A stretch of 64,000 nt of DNA, taken from Acetobacter suratthaniensis (GTDB taxonomy: Bacteria > Pseudomonadota > Alphaproteobacteria > Acetobacterales > Acetobacteraceae). The notes beneath the pieces were generated by a model, which saw only the letters and a program-made list of their open reading frames with translations, made no database searches and was not told the DNA's origin. Position 1 is the first letter of the stretch; each line of letters begins with the position of its first letter. This document shows, one piece after another, positions 15,937 through 25,833 of this stretch. The translations under genes and the position numbers were made by a program. The stretch lies in NCBI RefSeq assembly GCF_017377745.1, contig NZ_JAFVMG010000010.1, positions 1-64,000 on the forward strand, in the 5' to 3' direction.

Positions 15937-17151
15937 TTAGCGTGCGCGGCGGGTTTTGGGGGTGTCCTGTTCGGTGGGTAGGGCCTGTTCGGGGCTGAGA
16001 ATCCGCAGTTTTACTCCCGCTCCGACTTCCACCTGCCGCAGGCGCTTGCGCTCGGTGCCCGCACATAATGTCAGGGCGGAGCCTTTCTGCCCCCCGCGCC
16101 CGGTGCGGCCAATGCGGTGCAGATAGGTCTCGGGCTGTTCGGGTACATCGTAATTGATGACCTGCGCTACCGAGGCAATGTCCAGCCCGCGGGCCGCTAC
16201 ATCGGTTGCGACCAGAATGAACAGGCGGCCCGAGCCAAAGCTGGCCAGCGTGGCGGTGCGGCGTTCCTGTGTCAGATCGGCATGCAGGGGGGCTGCGGCA
16301 AACCCTGCCTTACGGAGCGTGGCGGCCAGCTGGTCGGCTTCGGCCTTGGTGCGGACAAAAACAATGCTGCGCGTTTTGGGCGCACGGCTGAAGAAGGCTT
16401 TGAGAAAAACGGCTTTCTGCGCGTCTTCCATGAACAGGGCGCCCTGACGGATCGGCCCGCGTTTGAGCGGTTCGCGCTCCACGGTAATATCCTGCGGCTT
16501 GTACAGAAGGCTGGCCATAAGTCCGGCCTGTTCATCCGGGCGGGTGGCCGAGAAAACAAGGGTCTGGCGTGGTTTGGGCAGATGGTCGAGCAGGGCCGAG
16601 GTTTCATCCAGAAACTCGGCGGAGAGCAGGCGATCGCCTTCATCCAGCACAAGGCTTGCACAGTCATCAAGATTGCACTCACCAGCCAGAACAAGGTCCA
16701 GCAGGCGTCCGGGGGTTGCAATCAGGATCTGGGTGCAGGGGCGGGTCAGGTCTGATGTCGCATCCACCAGTGCCTGTGCCTGCTCGCTGCGGTCTGTGCC
16801 GCCGATAATGGGCACAACCGGCACCGGCGGTTGGGTGGTGGGCTTGCCCCGGCCTGTCGCGACCCCCATGCAGTGCAGGAAGACTTTTGCCGTCTGGAGC
16901 ACCAGATCGCGCGTGGGCAGCAGCACCAGAACCATGCGCGCCTTGCGGGTTTCGAGCAGGGTCTGGATCAGGGGCAGCGCGTAGGCGGCGGTTTTGCCCG
17001 TGCCAGTGGGGGCGGTGGCCAGAATGTCGCGCCCCTGTAGAACGACGGGAATAGCCTGTGCCTGTATGGGGGTGGGCTGTGACAGCCCCGCTTTGGCGGC
17101 CATGGCGCACAGAACGGGGGACAGGCCGGTATTTTCGAAGCTGTCAGCCAT
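15937..17151 (-). CDS. DEAD-box-type RNA helicase (motif II is DEGD)
   Basis: A 404-residue ATP-dependent RNA helicase of RhlE-like layout. It has a Q-motif (PTPIQAQAIPVVLQGRD), Walker A (ATAPTGTGKT), TPGRLLD, SAT motif III (VFSATRP), FVRTK, ATDVAARGLDI and HRIGRTGR. Motif II reads LVLDEGDRLL, so the usual Ala of DEAD is Gly. The start is the ATG at 17151 with AAAGG about 9 nt upstream; 71 further in-frame codons upstream do not look like helicase sequence. It is divergent from the ELM1-like gene and probably works in ribosome assembly or mRNA turnover. Confidence 0.9.
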   Translation of the reverse strand: MADSFENTGLSPVLCAMAAKAGLSQPTPIQAQAIPVVLQGRDILATAPTGTGKTAAYALPLIQTLLETRKARMVLVLLPTRDLVLQTAKVFLHCMGVATGRGKPTTQPPVPVVPIIGGTDRSEQAQALVDATSDLTRPCTQILIATPGRLLDLVLAGECNLDDCASLVLDEGDRLLSAEFLDETSALLDHLPKPRQTLVFSATRPDEQAGLMASLLYKPQDITVEREPLKRGPIRQGALFMEDAQKAVFLKAFFSRAPKTRSIVFVRTKAEADQLAATLRKAGFAAAPLHADLTQERRTATLASFGSGRLFILVATDVAARGLDIASVAQVINYDVPEQPETYLHRIGRTGRGGQKGSALTLCAGTERKRLRQVEVGAGVKLRILSPEQALPTEQDTPKTRRAR

Positions 17152-17273
17152 GCTGTTGCCTTTCTTGTGCTCTCGAATACGGTGTGTAGTTTGGTGGTAA
17201 GGCGCAGACTGCCCATATAAAAATAACGGCGCGGCAGACGCGCCAGACGGGGTGTAGCAAAGGAAGGCGCGTG

Positions 17274-18371
17274 ATGGCGAGTGTTGACTATGCCGCGTAC
17301 AGCAATGACACGCGACCGCCACCGGTAAAGGTGGACCAGCCTGCGGGGCAAACCGCGTCTCCAACCGTGGTTACGGAGGGGCGCTCCTGTCAGGCATTTG
17401 TCATGGGGGAAGACTTCGCGGGCATGCGTTCGCAGGCGCTGGGGCTGGCGGCACGGGCAGGATGGAACGGGGTTTTTTGCCCCATCTGTCCCGACCGTGT
17501 TGCGCGGTTGGCATTGTCTGGCCCGCGCTGGCTCAGCCATGCTTTTTTGCGCGGCGCAGATGGCCGCCACCTGCATGAGCATGAAGACCTAGCAACATCG
17601 GATGTGGTTATCAGCATTGGCGGTAAGGGCGGTGCTTTGGGGGCGGCTCTGGGAGAGCATCCGCTACCAAAGCGCAGGGAGCGCCTGCCAGTTGTGCAGG
17701 TGCAGCACCCCCGGCTTGATCTGGGGCGGTTTGATCTGGTGGTCGCCTGCCGACATGATGAAATAAGCGGTGCCAACGTGCTGGTGGGGCGTACGGCCCT
17801 GCATGGTCTCACGCGCGAAAGTCTGGAAGAGGCACGGGCACTCTGGGCGCCGCGTCTGGCCCATCTGCCGCGCCCGTTGGTGGCGGTTCTGGTGGGTGGT
17901 TCCAACGGGCGTTACACCTTTGGCGTGGCCGAGGCGACACGTCTGGGTCAGGTTCTGGTGGAAACCATGCGCGCGGAAGGCGGTAGCCTGCTGGTAACAC
18001 CCTCGCGCCGGACAGATCCCGCCGCGCTGCGCGTGCTGGGCGATGCGGTCAAGCAGGTGGATGGTTTTGTGTGGGATGGCGAGGGGGAAAACCCCTATGT
18101 GGGTTTGATCGCCTGCGCGGACAGCCTCGTGGTGACGATGGACAGCGTTTCCATGATGTCCGAGGCTGTGGCGGGCTTTGCCCCCGTGACGATCTTTCCG
18201 CTGCCCGGCCGTTCACGGCGTATCAGCACTTTTGTTGAGGAAATGGAACTGACCGGACGGGTGAGGGTGCTGGAGGCGGATGAAACCCGTCTGCAACGCC
18301 CGTGGGCGGTCACACCACTGGATGATACGCCCGAGTTGGTGGACGAAATGCACCGCAGGCTCGGATTCTGA
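17274..18371 (+). CDS. ELM1-family protein (DUF1022, mitochondrial-fission ELM1-like)
   Basis: A 365-residue protein of the ELM1/DUF1022 family, known from alphaproteobacteria and plant mitochondria. It has a glycosyltransferase-like two-domain layout. Visible landmarks are VISIGGKGGALGAALG, PVVQVQHPRLDLGRFDLVV, VLVGGSNGRYTFG and ADSLVVTMDSVSMMSEA. The start is the ATG at 17274, since AAGGAAGG lies 8 nt before it; a GTG at 17271 is adjacent. Function in bacteria is unknown: the plant homologue affects mitochondrial fission, while the fold suggests a sugar transferase for the envelope. Confidence 0.83.
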   Translation: MASVDYAAYSNDTRPPPVKVDQPAGQTASPTVVTEGRSCQAFVMGEDFAGMRSQALGLAARAGWNGVFCPICPDRVARLALSGPRWLSHAFLRGADGRHLHEHEDLATSDVVISIGGKGGALGAALGEHPLPKRRERLPVVQVQHPRLDLGRFDLVVACRHDEISGANVLVGRTALHGLTRESLEEARALWAPRLAHLPRPLVAVLVGGSNGRYTFGVAEATRLGQVLVETMRAEGGSLLVTPSRRTDPAALRVLGDAVKQVDGFVWDGEGENPYVGLIACADSLVVTMDSVSMMSEAVAGFAPVTIFPLPGRSRRISTFVEEMELTGRVRVLEADETRLQRPWAVTPLDDTPELVDEMHRRLGF

Positions 18372-18393
18372 TTAGGCGATTCTGATCAGGCAC

Positions 18394-18430
18394 GGGGCGG
18401 GTGTGATGGAGCTTTGAGAGACCCCGCCCC
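18394..18430. terminator. Hairpin between convergent genes
   Basis: GGGGCGGG at 18394-18401 pairs exactly with CCCGCCCC at 18423-18430 across a 21-nt loop. It lies between the ELM1-like gene and the convergent small membrane protein gene. There is no T-run on either side, so it is a weak or factor-assisted terminator at best. Confidence 0.4.
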
Positions 18431-18451
18431 ATCGTGGCTGAATGTGGTTGT

Positions 18452-18646
18452 TCAGATCCAGATTGTACCCAGCAGCAATAGCGTGCCGACAATCAGCGCT
18501 GCGATATGGCGCATGACAAACTCGGGCGAGCCGGGGGGCAGCGTCATGGCAAAGTTCAGGCAGTAGCCGACCAGAAAAATGCCCAGTATGACGCATGATG
18601 CGCGGATGAACGGATAGGTTGAAACGTCACGCGGGTCGAACTGCAT
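18452..18646 (-). CDS. Small two-helix membrane protein, unknown function
   Basis: A 64-residue protein with two hydrophobic segments (SCVILGIFLVGYCLNF and a C-terminal IAALIVGTLLLLGTIW) and a short charged N-terminus (MQFDPRDVSTYP). Both ends probably face the cytoplasm. The start is set at 18646 because GGAAAGG is 8 nt upstream of that ATG, but only 2 nt from the ATG two codons earlier. I do not recognise the family. It lies downstream of serB on the same strand, about 100 nt away. Confidence 0.65.
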   Translation of the reverse strand: MQFDPRDVSTYPFIRASCVILGIFLVGYCLNFAMTLPPGSPEFVMRHIAALIVGTLLLLGTIWI

Positions 18647-18748
18647 GGTCATGCCTTTCCATTGTGGCACAGGGCTGGTGCCAGTGGGGCTTCAGGCCCA
18701 GCCCCGATTCGCTTTGCACAGCCTGACCATTATCTGCCCCGCCTGCAC

Positions 18749-19642
18749 TCAGTCGCTTACGAAAGCCGAAGCCGGATAGCCCTGCGCGAACAGTGCTGCA
18801 CGCAGCGAAGCATGGTTGATCTGGGCGGGAATGGCCTGCCGCACCACAGGTTTTGCATGGAACGCCAGACCAAGGCCAGCCCTGCGCAGCATGGGCAGGT
18901 CATTGGCTCCATCTCCGATAGCCAGAGCGGCATCTTCGGGCAGGTCGTGGCTTTTCTGGAGGGTTTCGAGCAGGTGCAGTTTGGCATCCGGGCCAAGCAC
19001 GGGCTGGGCGGTCTCGCCTGTCAGGCTTTCGGTTGTCTTGTCCATCAGCAGCACGTTGGCGTGGTGTTCATCAAACCCGCACAGGGCGGCAACCCGCGCC
19101 GTAAAAAAGGTGAAACCACCAGAAACCAGTGCCGTTCTGGCGCCAAAGGCGCTCATGGTGCGCACCATTTCAAGTGCGCCGGGGTTAAGGGTGACATCTT
19201 TCCATGCGGTTTCCAGCAGGGATGTCGGCAGGCCGCGTAGCAGGGCCACCCGCTCACGCAGCGAGGTGGCGAAATCCAGTTCACCATTCATTGAGCGCGC
19301 GGTAATGGCGGCAACTTTTTCGCCCAGACCGGCATGGGCCGCCAGATCGTCCAGCGTTTCATTGGCGACAATGGTGCTGTCCATGTCGGAAATCAAAAGT
19401 CGCTTGCGGCGGTTGTCGGCCGGGGTCAGCAGGATGTCTATGGCCTGTCCGTCCAGTGCCGCGCGCAGGGAGGGCAGACTGTCGCGTGCCGTATCCGGGC
19501 AGGGAATGTCCACGGCTTCTGCCGGGCTGAGTACGACCGTTTCTCCCTGCGTGCGAACAATATCGCGGGCAAGGGCAATGGACTGGGCGGCGAGTGAGGT
19601 TTCCTCACGCCGGGCGACAAGGGTCAGAACAAGGCTCGTCAT
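18749..19642 (-). CDS. serB: Phosphoserine phosphatase
   Basis: A 297-residue HAD-superfamily phosphatase catalysing the last step of serine synthesis. The nucleophile and acid/base aspartates are Asp86 and Asp88 (LLISDMDST). Further motifs are LVSGGFTFFTARVA and IGDGANDLPMLRRAGLG, and an N-terminal ACT-like domain precedes them. The start is taken at the ATG at 19642, giving the family N-terminus MTSLVLTLVA; no clear Shine-Dalgarno is visible. The longer start at 19690 would overlap the divergent miaA gene. Confidence 0.92.
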   Translation of the reverse strand: MTSLVLTLVARREETSLAAQSIALARDIVRTQGETVVLSPAEAVDIPCPDTARDSLPSLRAALDGQAIDILLTPADNRRKRLLISDMDSTIVANETLDDLAAHAGLGEKVAAITARSMNGELDFATSLRERVALLRGLPTSLLETAWKDVTLNPGALEMVRTMSAFGARTALVSGGFTFFTARVAALCGFDEHHANVLLMDKTTESLTGETAQPVLGPDAKLHLLETLQKSHDLPEDAALAIGDGANDLPMLRRAGLGLAFHAKPVVRQAIPAQINHASLRAALFAQGYPASAFVSD

Positions 19643-19672
19643 GGCAGCAGGGTGTGTGGCAGGAATGCGGGC

Positions 19673-20749
19673 ATGAAGCAAGCGGAACACCCCATGACAT
19701 TTTCTGAAAGCCGTCCTGCCCCTTCGGGTGCGCCGGGCCAGTGCGCACCGTCGGATGCCCGGCCTGTTGCTCTTGTGGTGGCGGGGCCGACCTGCTCGGG
19801 TAAATCAGCCTTGGCCCTGTCAGTGGCGGAAGCATTGGCCGCTCTGCCTGCAGGTGGAGGCGGCGGCTGGGTGGGGGCCACCATTATCAACGCGGATTCC
19901 ATGCAGGTTTACCAAGACCTGCGGATACTGACCGCCCGCCCGAGTATTGCGGAGGAGCAGGTGGTGCCCCACCGTCTTTATGGTGTGCTGCCTGCGGCCA
20001 GTACGGGCAGCGTGGCCTGGTGGCGGAGCCATGCATTGAATGCAATGGACGAAGCCTGGCAAGCGGGTCGCCTGCCGATCCTGTGCGGCGGAACGGGCCT
20101 GTATTTCCGTGCGCTGACGCATGGTCTGGCAGCGATTCCCGATTGCCCGCCTGCCGTGCGGGATGAGGCACGGCAGGCCGTGGCGCAGGATGGTGCGCCT
20201 GCTTTGCACGCCCGGCTTGCCAGTGTGGACCCCCAAACCGCTGCCCGCCTGCAACCTGCGGATTCCCAACGTATTACCCGTGCATGGGAAGTCTGGTGTG
20301 CAACCGGGCGCAGTCTGAGCTGGTGGCAGACCCAGCCGGGCTTGCCACCAGCGGCGTGCCGGTTTGTGGCGGTGAGGCTCTCGCCAGAGCGTGCCGCCCT
20401 ACGCGCCCGTATACAGGCCCGTTTTGAGGCCATGCTGGCCACGGGTGCTGTGGATGAAGTCCGTACGCTGTTGGCTCAGGGGCTTGATCCGGCCCTGCCT
20501 GCCATGCGCGCCCACGGTGTGCCGGAACTGATGGCCATGCTGGAAGGCCGTATGACACAGGAAGAAGCCATGCGGCTCGCAGTTCAGGCAACGGGACGCT
20601 ATACTAAACGGCAGGCGACGTGGTTTGCCCACCATGCTCTGGCTGAGCCAGACCGTACATGCAATGTTGATACGTGTTTTGAGAATGTTGCGCAATTTTC
20701 GGAAAGAAAATTGTGTGAAATCATCTCTTTTATTCTGCGTGCAGCTTGA
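19673..20749 (+). CDS. miaA: tRNA dimethylallyltransferase
   Basis: A 358-residue enzyme that adds a dimethylallyl group to A37 of tRNAs reading U-starting codons. It shows the P-loop VVAGPTCSGKSALAL, the substrate-binding NADSMQVYQDLRILT, LCGGTGLYFRALTHGLA and the central DSQRITRAWEV. The ATG at 19673 is preceded by AGGAA. The C-terminus (GRYTKRQATWF) is also family-typical and is followed by a short non-conserved tail. It is divergent from serB with nearly no spacer and lies 60 nt before ilvB. Confidence 0.93.
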   Translation: MKQAEHPMTFSESRPAPSGAPGQCAPSDARPVALVVAGPTCSGKSALALSVAEALAALPAGGGGGWVGATIINADSMQVYQDLRILTARPSIAEEQVVPHRLYGVLPAASTGSVAWWRSHALNAMDEAWQAGRLPILCGGTGLYFRALTHGLAAIPDCPPAVRDEARQAVAQDGAPALHARLASVDPQTAARLQPADSQRITRAWEVWCATGRSLSWWQTQPGLPPAACRFVAVRLSPERAALRARIQARFEAMLATGAVDEVRTLLAQGLDPALPAMRAHGVPELMAMLEGRMTQEEAMRLAVQATGRYTKRQATWFAHHALAEPDRTCNVDTCFENVAQFSERKLCEIISFILRAA

Positions 20750-20777
20750 CGCCTGTAATCACAAGGCATAAACAAAC

Positions 20778-20798
20778 CCCCTGATCCCACTTCAGGGG
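20778..20798 (+). other. Hairpin in the ilvB leader
   Basis: CCCCTGA at 20778-20784 pairs exactly with TCAGGGG at 20792-20798, closing a 7-nt loop. It ends 15 bases before the first ilvB start. No T-run follows and no leader peptide rich in branched-chain residues is visible, so classical attenuation is not supported. It could affect ribosome access or end the miaA transcript weakly. Confidence 0.35.
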
Positions 20799-20812
20799 CT
20801 ATTGAGGATACC

Positions 20813-22627
20813 ATGATGTCAACCACCGCCCAGTTCCCAACGGACGCCCAGACCACCACCGCCCTGACCGGCGCGGAAGTGCTCATGCGCGCGCTGGTCG
20901 AGCAGGGGGTGGAAGTCATTTTCGGCTATCCGGGCGGCGCGGTGCTGCCCATTTACGATGCCCTGTTCAAGCAGAACCATATCCGCCACGTTCTGGTGCG
21001 GCATGAGCAGGCAGCGGTTCACGCAGCCGAGGCCTATGCCCGTTCTACCGGCAAGGTGGGCGTGGTGCTGGTTACAAGTGGCCCCGGTGCGACCAATGCC
21101 GTGACCGGCCTGCTGGATGCGATGATGGATTCCATCCCGCTGGTCTGTCTGTCCGGGCAGGTGCCCACGGCGCTGATCGGCAACGATGCCTTTCAGGAGG
21201 CCGACACGACCGGCATTACCCGGCCTGTGACCAAGTACAATTATCTGGTGCGTCGTCCTGAGGATCTGGCTCCCGCCGTGCATGAGGCTTTTGCCATTGC
21301 GTGTTCGGGCCGCCCCGGCCCGGTGCTGGTGGATCTGCCCAAGAACATCACGGTGGGCGAAGCGCCCTATGTCAGTGCGCAGGATATTCGTCCCCGCACG
21401 GCCAAGGTGCAGAGACAGCCTGATCGTGAAAGCGTTGCCCGCGCGGTTGCCGCGATGAAGGGGGCGCGTCGTCCGCTGTTCTATACAGGGGGCGGTATCA
21501 TCAACGCAGGCCCGCAGGCCAGCGAAGCCCTGCGCAGGCTGGTGGATATTACGGGTTTTCCCATCACCTCCACGCTGATGGGGCTTGGGGCTTTCCCCGG
21601 CACGGATAAGCGTTTTCTGGGCATGCTGGGCATGCACGGCACATACGAGGCCAATCTGGCCACGCATGGTTGCGATGTGCTGATTGCGCTGGGTAGCCGG
21701 TTTGATGACCGTGTGACCGGTCGCGTCAATGCGTTCTCGCCCGATTCATTCAAGATCCACGTTGATATCGATCCCTCGCAGATCAACAAGATCGTGCGGG
21801 TGGATGAAGCGATCGTGGGTGATGTGGGCGTGGTCATTGATATGATGATCGAGGAATGGGAGCGCCAGTCCGCCCCCCCGCAGACGGCCGACCTTGCCGC
21901 ATGGTGGGCGCAGATCGAAGGCTGGCGCGCGCTCGATTGCCTGCGCTTCACCCAGGATGGTGCGGATGATGCCGTGATCAAGCCGCAGCAGGCGATCAGC
22001 CGGATTTACGAACTGGCGCGTGAAACCGGGCGGGATACCTATGTCTCCACCGAGGTCGGGCAGCACCAGATGTGGGCTGCGCAGTTTTTCCGGTTTGATA
22101 GCCCCAATCGCTGGCTGACCTCCGGCGGTCTGGGTACGATGGGCTATGGCCTGCCCGCAGCCGTGGGAGCGCAGATTGCCCACCCCGATGCGCTGGTTAT
22201 GGATATTGCGGGTGAAGCGTCCACCCTGATGAATATTCAGGAACTCGGGACAATCGCTCAGTACCGTCTGCCGGTGAAGATTTTCATCATCAACAATCAC
22301 TATATGGGCATGGTGCGCCAGTGGCAGGAACTGCTGCATGGTTCGCGTTATTCCGAAAGTTATAGTGATGCCCTGCCTGACTTTGTGAAGCTGGCGGAAA
22401 GCTTCCATGCGCGTGGTCTGCGCGTGACCCGGTTGGCTGACCTGGATGACACCATCCGTCAGGCGCTTGCGCATGACGGGCCGGTGATGGTCGATATCTG
22501 TGTGGCGGAAGGGGAAAACTGTTTCCCCATGATTCCGTCGGGTGCCGCTCATAATGAAATGATTCTGGGGCCTGAGCAGGAAAGCAGCGGGGCCGAAATC
22601 AGCACGGAAGGGCGCATGCTGGTCTGA
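20813..22627 (+). CDS. ilvB: Acetolactate synthase large (catalytic) subunit
   Basis: A 604-residue ThDP/FAD enzyme joining two pyruvates (valine/leucine route) or pyruvate and 2-oxobutyrate (isoleucine). It has the ThDP-activating glutamate region (VRHEQAAVHAAEAYAR), SGPGATNAVTGLLDA, the central FAD domain (RFDDRVTGRV), and the C-terminal ThDP/Mg motif beginning MDIAGEAS and ending NNHYMGMVRQW. The metal motif GDGS is GEAS here. Two ATGs (20813, 20816) are possible; GAGGA at 20804 better fits the second. It is first in the ilvB-ilvN-ilvC operon. Confidence 0.95.
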   Translation: MMSTTAQFPTDAQTTTALTGAEVLMRALVEQGVEVIFGYPGGAVLPIYDALFKQNHIRHVLVRHEQAAVHAAEAYARSTGKVGVVLVTSGPGATNAVTGLLDAMMDSIPLVCLSGQVPTALIGNDAFQEADTTGITRPVTKYNYLVRRPEDLAPAVHEAFAIACSGRPGPVLVDLPKNITVGEAPYVSAQDIRPRTAKVQRQPDRESVARAVAAMKGARRPLFYTGGGIINAGPQASEALRRLVDITGFPITSTLMGLGAFPGTDKRFLGMLGMHGTYEANLATHGCDVLIALGSRFDDRVTGRVNAFSPDSFKIHVDIDPSQINKIVRVDEAIVGDVGVVIDMMIEEWERQSAPPQTADLAAWWAQIEGWRALDCLRFTQDGADDAVIKPQQAISRIYELARETGRDTYVSTEVGQHQMWAAQFFRFDSPNRWLTSGGLGTMGYGLPAAVGAQIAHPDALVMDIAGEASTLMNIQELGTIAQYRLPVKIFIINNHYMGMVRQWQELLHGSRYSESYSDALPDFVKLAESFHARGLRVTRLADLDDTIRQALAHDGPVMVDICVAEGENCFPMIPSGAAHNEMILGPEQESSGAEISTEGRMLV

Positions 22628-22681
22628 TCTGGCATGTTTTCCATTTTGCGTATTCTGGTCTGTCGTCAGGGAAACTGAACA

Positions 22682-23200
22682 ATGCAGCAGGAAATTTCCG
22701 GTTCCGCCGTCATCTCGCTTCTGGTGGACAATGAAAGCGGTGCGCTGGCGCGTATTGTGGAGCTGTTCTCGGGCCGTGGTTATAATATCCAGAGCCTGAC
22801 CGTGGCCCCGGTTGATGAGCAGGGCAACATCTCGCGCGTTAATATCGTAACCACGGGTACAGCTTCGGCCATTCGACAGGTAAAAGTGCAGATCGAACGT
22901 CTGGTGCCGGTCTCGCGCGTGGTCAACCTGTCGGATGCCGGGCCGTACGTTGCGCGGGAAATGGCGTTGGTCAAGGTGGTGTCCTCGGGTGAATCCCGCA
23001 CCGAGGCGCTGCGGATCGCTGAGGCGTTCCGGGCCAGAGCGGTGGACACAACCGCCACGTCTTTTGTGTTTGAACTGACCGGCTCATCCGACAAGCTGGA
23101 CAGTTTCATTGATCTGATGCGTCCGCTCGGCCTGGCCGAGGTGTCCCGTACCGGGGTGGCGTCTATTTGCCGCGGACCGAAGACAATTCAGAACTTCTGA
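22682..23200 (+). CDS. ilvN: Acetolactate synthase small (regulatory) subunit
   Basis: A 172-residue regulatory subunit. It has an N-terminal ACT domain (VISLLVDNESGALARIVELF, GYNIQSLTVAPVD) that binds valine for feedback inhibition, and a C-terminal ACT-like domain (MALVKVVSSGE, SFVFELTGSSDKLDSF). Length and order match IlvH/IlvN. It starts 54 nt after ilvB and ends 54 nt before ilvC on the same strand. Confidence 0.94.
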   Translation: MQQEISGSAVISLLVDNESGALARIVELFSGRGYNIQSLTVAPVDEQGNISRVNIVTTGTASAIRQVKVQIERLVPVSRVVNLSDAGPYVAREMALVKVVSSGESRTEALRIAEAFRARAVDTTATSFVFELTGSSDKLDSFIDLMRPLGLAEVSRTGVASICRGPKTIQNF

Positions 23201-24280
<1,080 letters not shown>

Positions 24281-24338
24281 GTTCGGTTCATGTTCCGGCC
24301 CGCAAGGGCTGGAATGGTTCCGCCAGTTTATGGCATGG

Positions 24339-24373
24339 CCCCTTCCTGTTTTTTAACGGGAAGGGGTTTTTTT
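24339..24373 (+). terminator. Intrinsic terminator of the ilv operon
   Basis: CCCCTTCC pairs with GGAAGGGG, extended by GTT/AAC around a T-rich loop, and is followed by seven T residues. It begins about 60 bases after the ilvC stop. This is a strong rho-independent terminator. Confidence 0.92.
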
Positions 24374-24446
24374 ATGGTGCGCGCAGGTGTGCGCAGGCAT
24401 AAGGCCCAAACAGGATAAGCCCGCCACAGGACATGCAGGAAAAGCC

Positions 24447-25826
24447 ATGAATGTTTCGCCAACAATCGTGTGGTTCCGCGAGGATTTTCGTCTGGCGGAC
24501 AATCAGGCCTTGCATGAAGCCGTCCGCCACGCGCAGCCGTTGATCTGTCTCGTTATTCTAGATGATGCACAGCCGACAGGCTCTGCGGCGCAATGGTGGC
24601 TGGATGGGGCTATCCATGCGCTTGCGGCAGATCTGCGCACAAAAGGGGGAGACCTGCTCGTGCTACGTGGGCCTGCCCGGCGTGTGATGGAACAGGTGGT
24701 GTCTGCAACGGGTGCGGGGGCCGTCTTCTGGAATCGGCGCTACGATCCGCAGGGGCGTGAGACGGATACGGCCATCAAGGCGAGCTTGCAGGCGCAGGGC
24801 ATTACGGTGCGCAGCTTTGCCGGAGCGTTACTGCATGAACCGTGGACTGTGCGTACGCAGTCAGGGTCGCCCTACAAGATTTTTACCGCTTTCTGGCGTG
24901 CCGCCTGCACGGTGCCGGTACAGGCTTTTCTGCGTCCGGCCCCTGAGCAAATGGTTTTTGCCGAACCGGGCCCGGCACTGGAAGCCCTACGTCTGGCGCC
25001 CGGACAGTATGGCCTGCTCCCCACAACACCGGACTGGGCCGGTGGCCTGCGTGAGACATGGGTGCCGGGCGAGGCGGAGGCCCGTGCGCGGCTTGCGGAT
25101 TTCTGCCGACATGATCAGGTAGATTATGCCCAGACCCGCGATTTTCCGGCGAAAGAAAGCACCAGCGGTCTTTCGCCCTTTCTGCGTTTTGGCCATGTCA
25201 GCCCCGCCCGTGTGTGGGAGGAGGCGCAGAACAGCCCAAGCTCCGAAAAATTTCTGACCGAGCTGGGCTGGCGGGATTTTGCCTGGTCTTTGCTGTTCGA
25301 AACGCCAGACCTTGCACAGCGGAACCTCCGGCCCGAGTTCGACGCCATGCCGTGGCGTGCAGACCCCAAAGGGCTGGCAGCGTGGCAGCGTGGGCAAACG
25401 GGTTATCCGCTGGTGGATGCCGGTATGCGCGAGTTATGGCATACGGGGATCATGCATAATCGCGTGCGTATGGTGGTGGCATCGTTTCTGGTTAAACACC
25501 TGCTGATAGACTGGCGTGAGGGCGAACGCTGGTTTGCGGATACGCTGGTCGATTATGACCCGGCCAGCAACCCGATGAACTGGCAGTGGGGGGCAGGCAC
25601 AGGTGTGGATGCGGCCCCTTATTTCCGCATCATGAATCCCATTCTGCAGTCACAGAAATTCGACCCACAGGGGGTCTATATCCGCCGTTGGGTGCCCGAA
25701 ATCGCGCATCTGTCTGACAAGGCCATCCATACACCGTGGGAGACAGGCTGCCGGGGCTATGCTGCGCCGATTGTAGAACACACGCTGGCGCGCACGCGAG
25801 CACTGGCGGCGTGGAAGGCTCTGTAG
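24447..25826 (+). CDS. phrB: Deoxyribodipyrimidine photolyase (class I CPD type)
   Basis: A 459-residue FAD enzyme that splits UV-induced pyrimidine dimers using light. The N-terminal antenna domain begins TIVWFREDFRLADNQAL. The FAD-binding domain has SGLSPFLRFGHVSPARVW, LGWRDFAWSLLFE, HTGIMHNRVRMVVASFLVK and ASNPMNWQWGAGTGVDAAPY, all diagnostic for CPD photolyase/cryptochrome proteins. The start is the ATG at 24447 with AGGAAA upstream; 20 in-frame codons before it lack family features. It is a stand-alone gene. Confidence 0.93.
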   Translation: MNVSPTIVWFREDFRLADNQALHEAVRHAQPLICLVILDDAQPTGSAAQWWLDGAIHALAADLRTKGGDLLVLRGPARRVMEQVVSATGAGAVFWNRRYDPQGRETDTAIKASLQAQGITVRSFAGALLHEPWTVRTQSGSPYKIFTAFWRAACTVPVQAFLRPAPEQMVFAEPGPALEALRLAPGQYGLLPTTPDWAGGLRETWVPGEAEARARLADFCRHDQVDYAQTRDFPAKESTSGLSPFLRFGHVSPARVWEEAQNSPSSEKFLTELGWRDFAWSLLFETPDLAQRNLRPEFDAMPWRADPKGLAAWQRGQTGYPLVDAGMRELWHTGIMHNRVRMVVASFLVKHLLIDWREGERWFADTLVDYDPASNPMNWQWGAGTGVDAAPYFRIMNPILQSQKFDPQGVYIRRWVPEIAHLSDKAIHTPWETGCRGYAAPIVEHTLARTRALAAWKAL

Positions 25827-25833
25827 GGGGTTT

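Noticed and set aside
20750..20812. Branched-chain amino acid attenuator before ilvB
   Set aside because: The hairpin lacks a T-run and no short reading frame rich in Leu, Val or Ile codons is present. Kept only as a plain hairpin.
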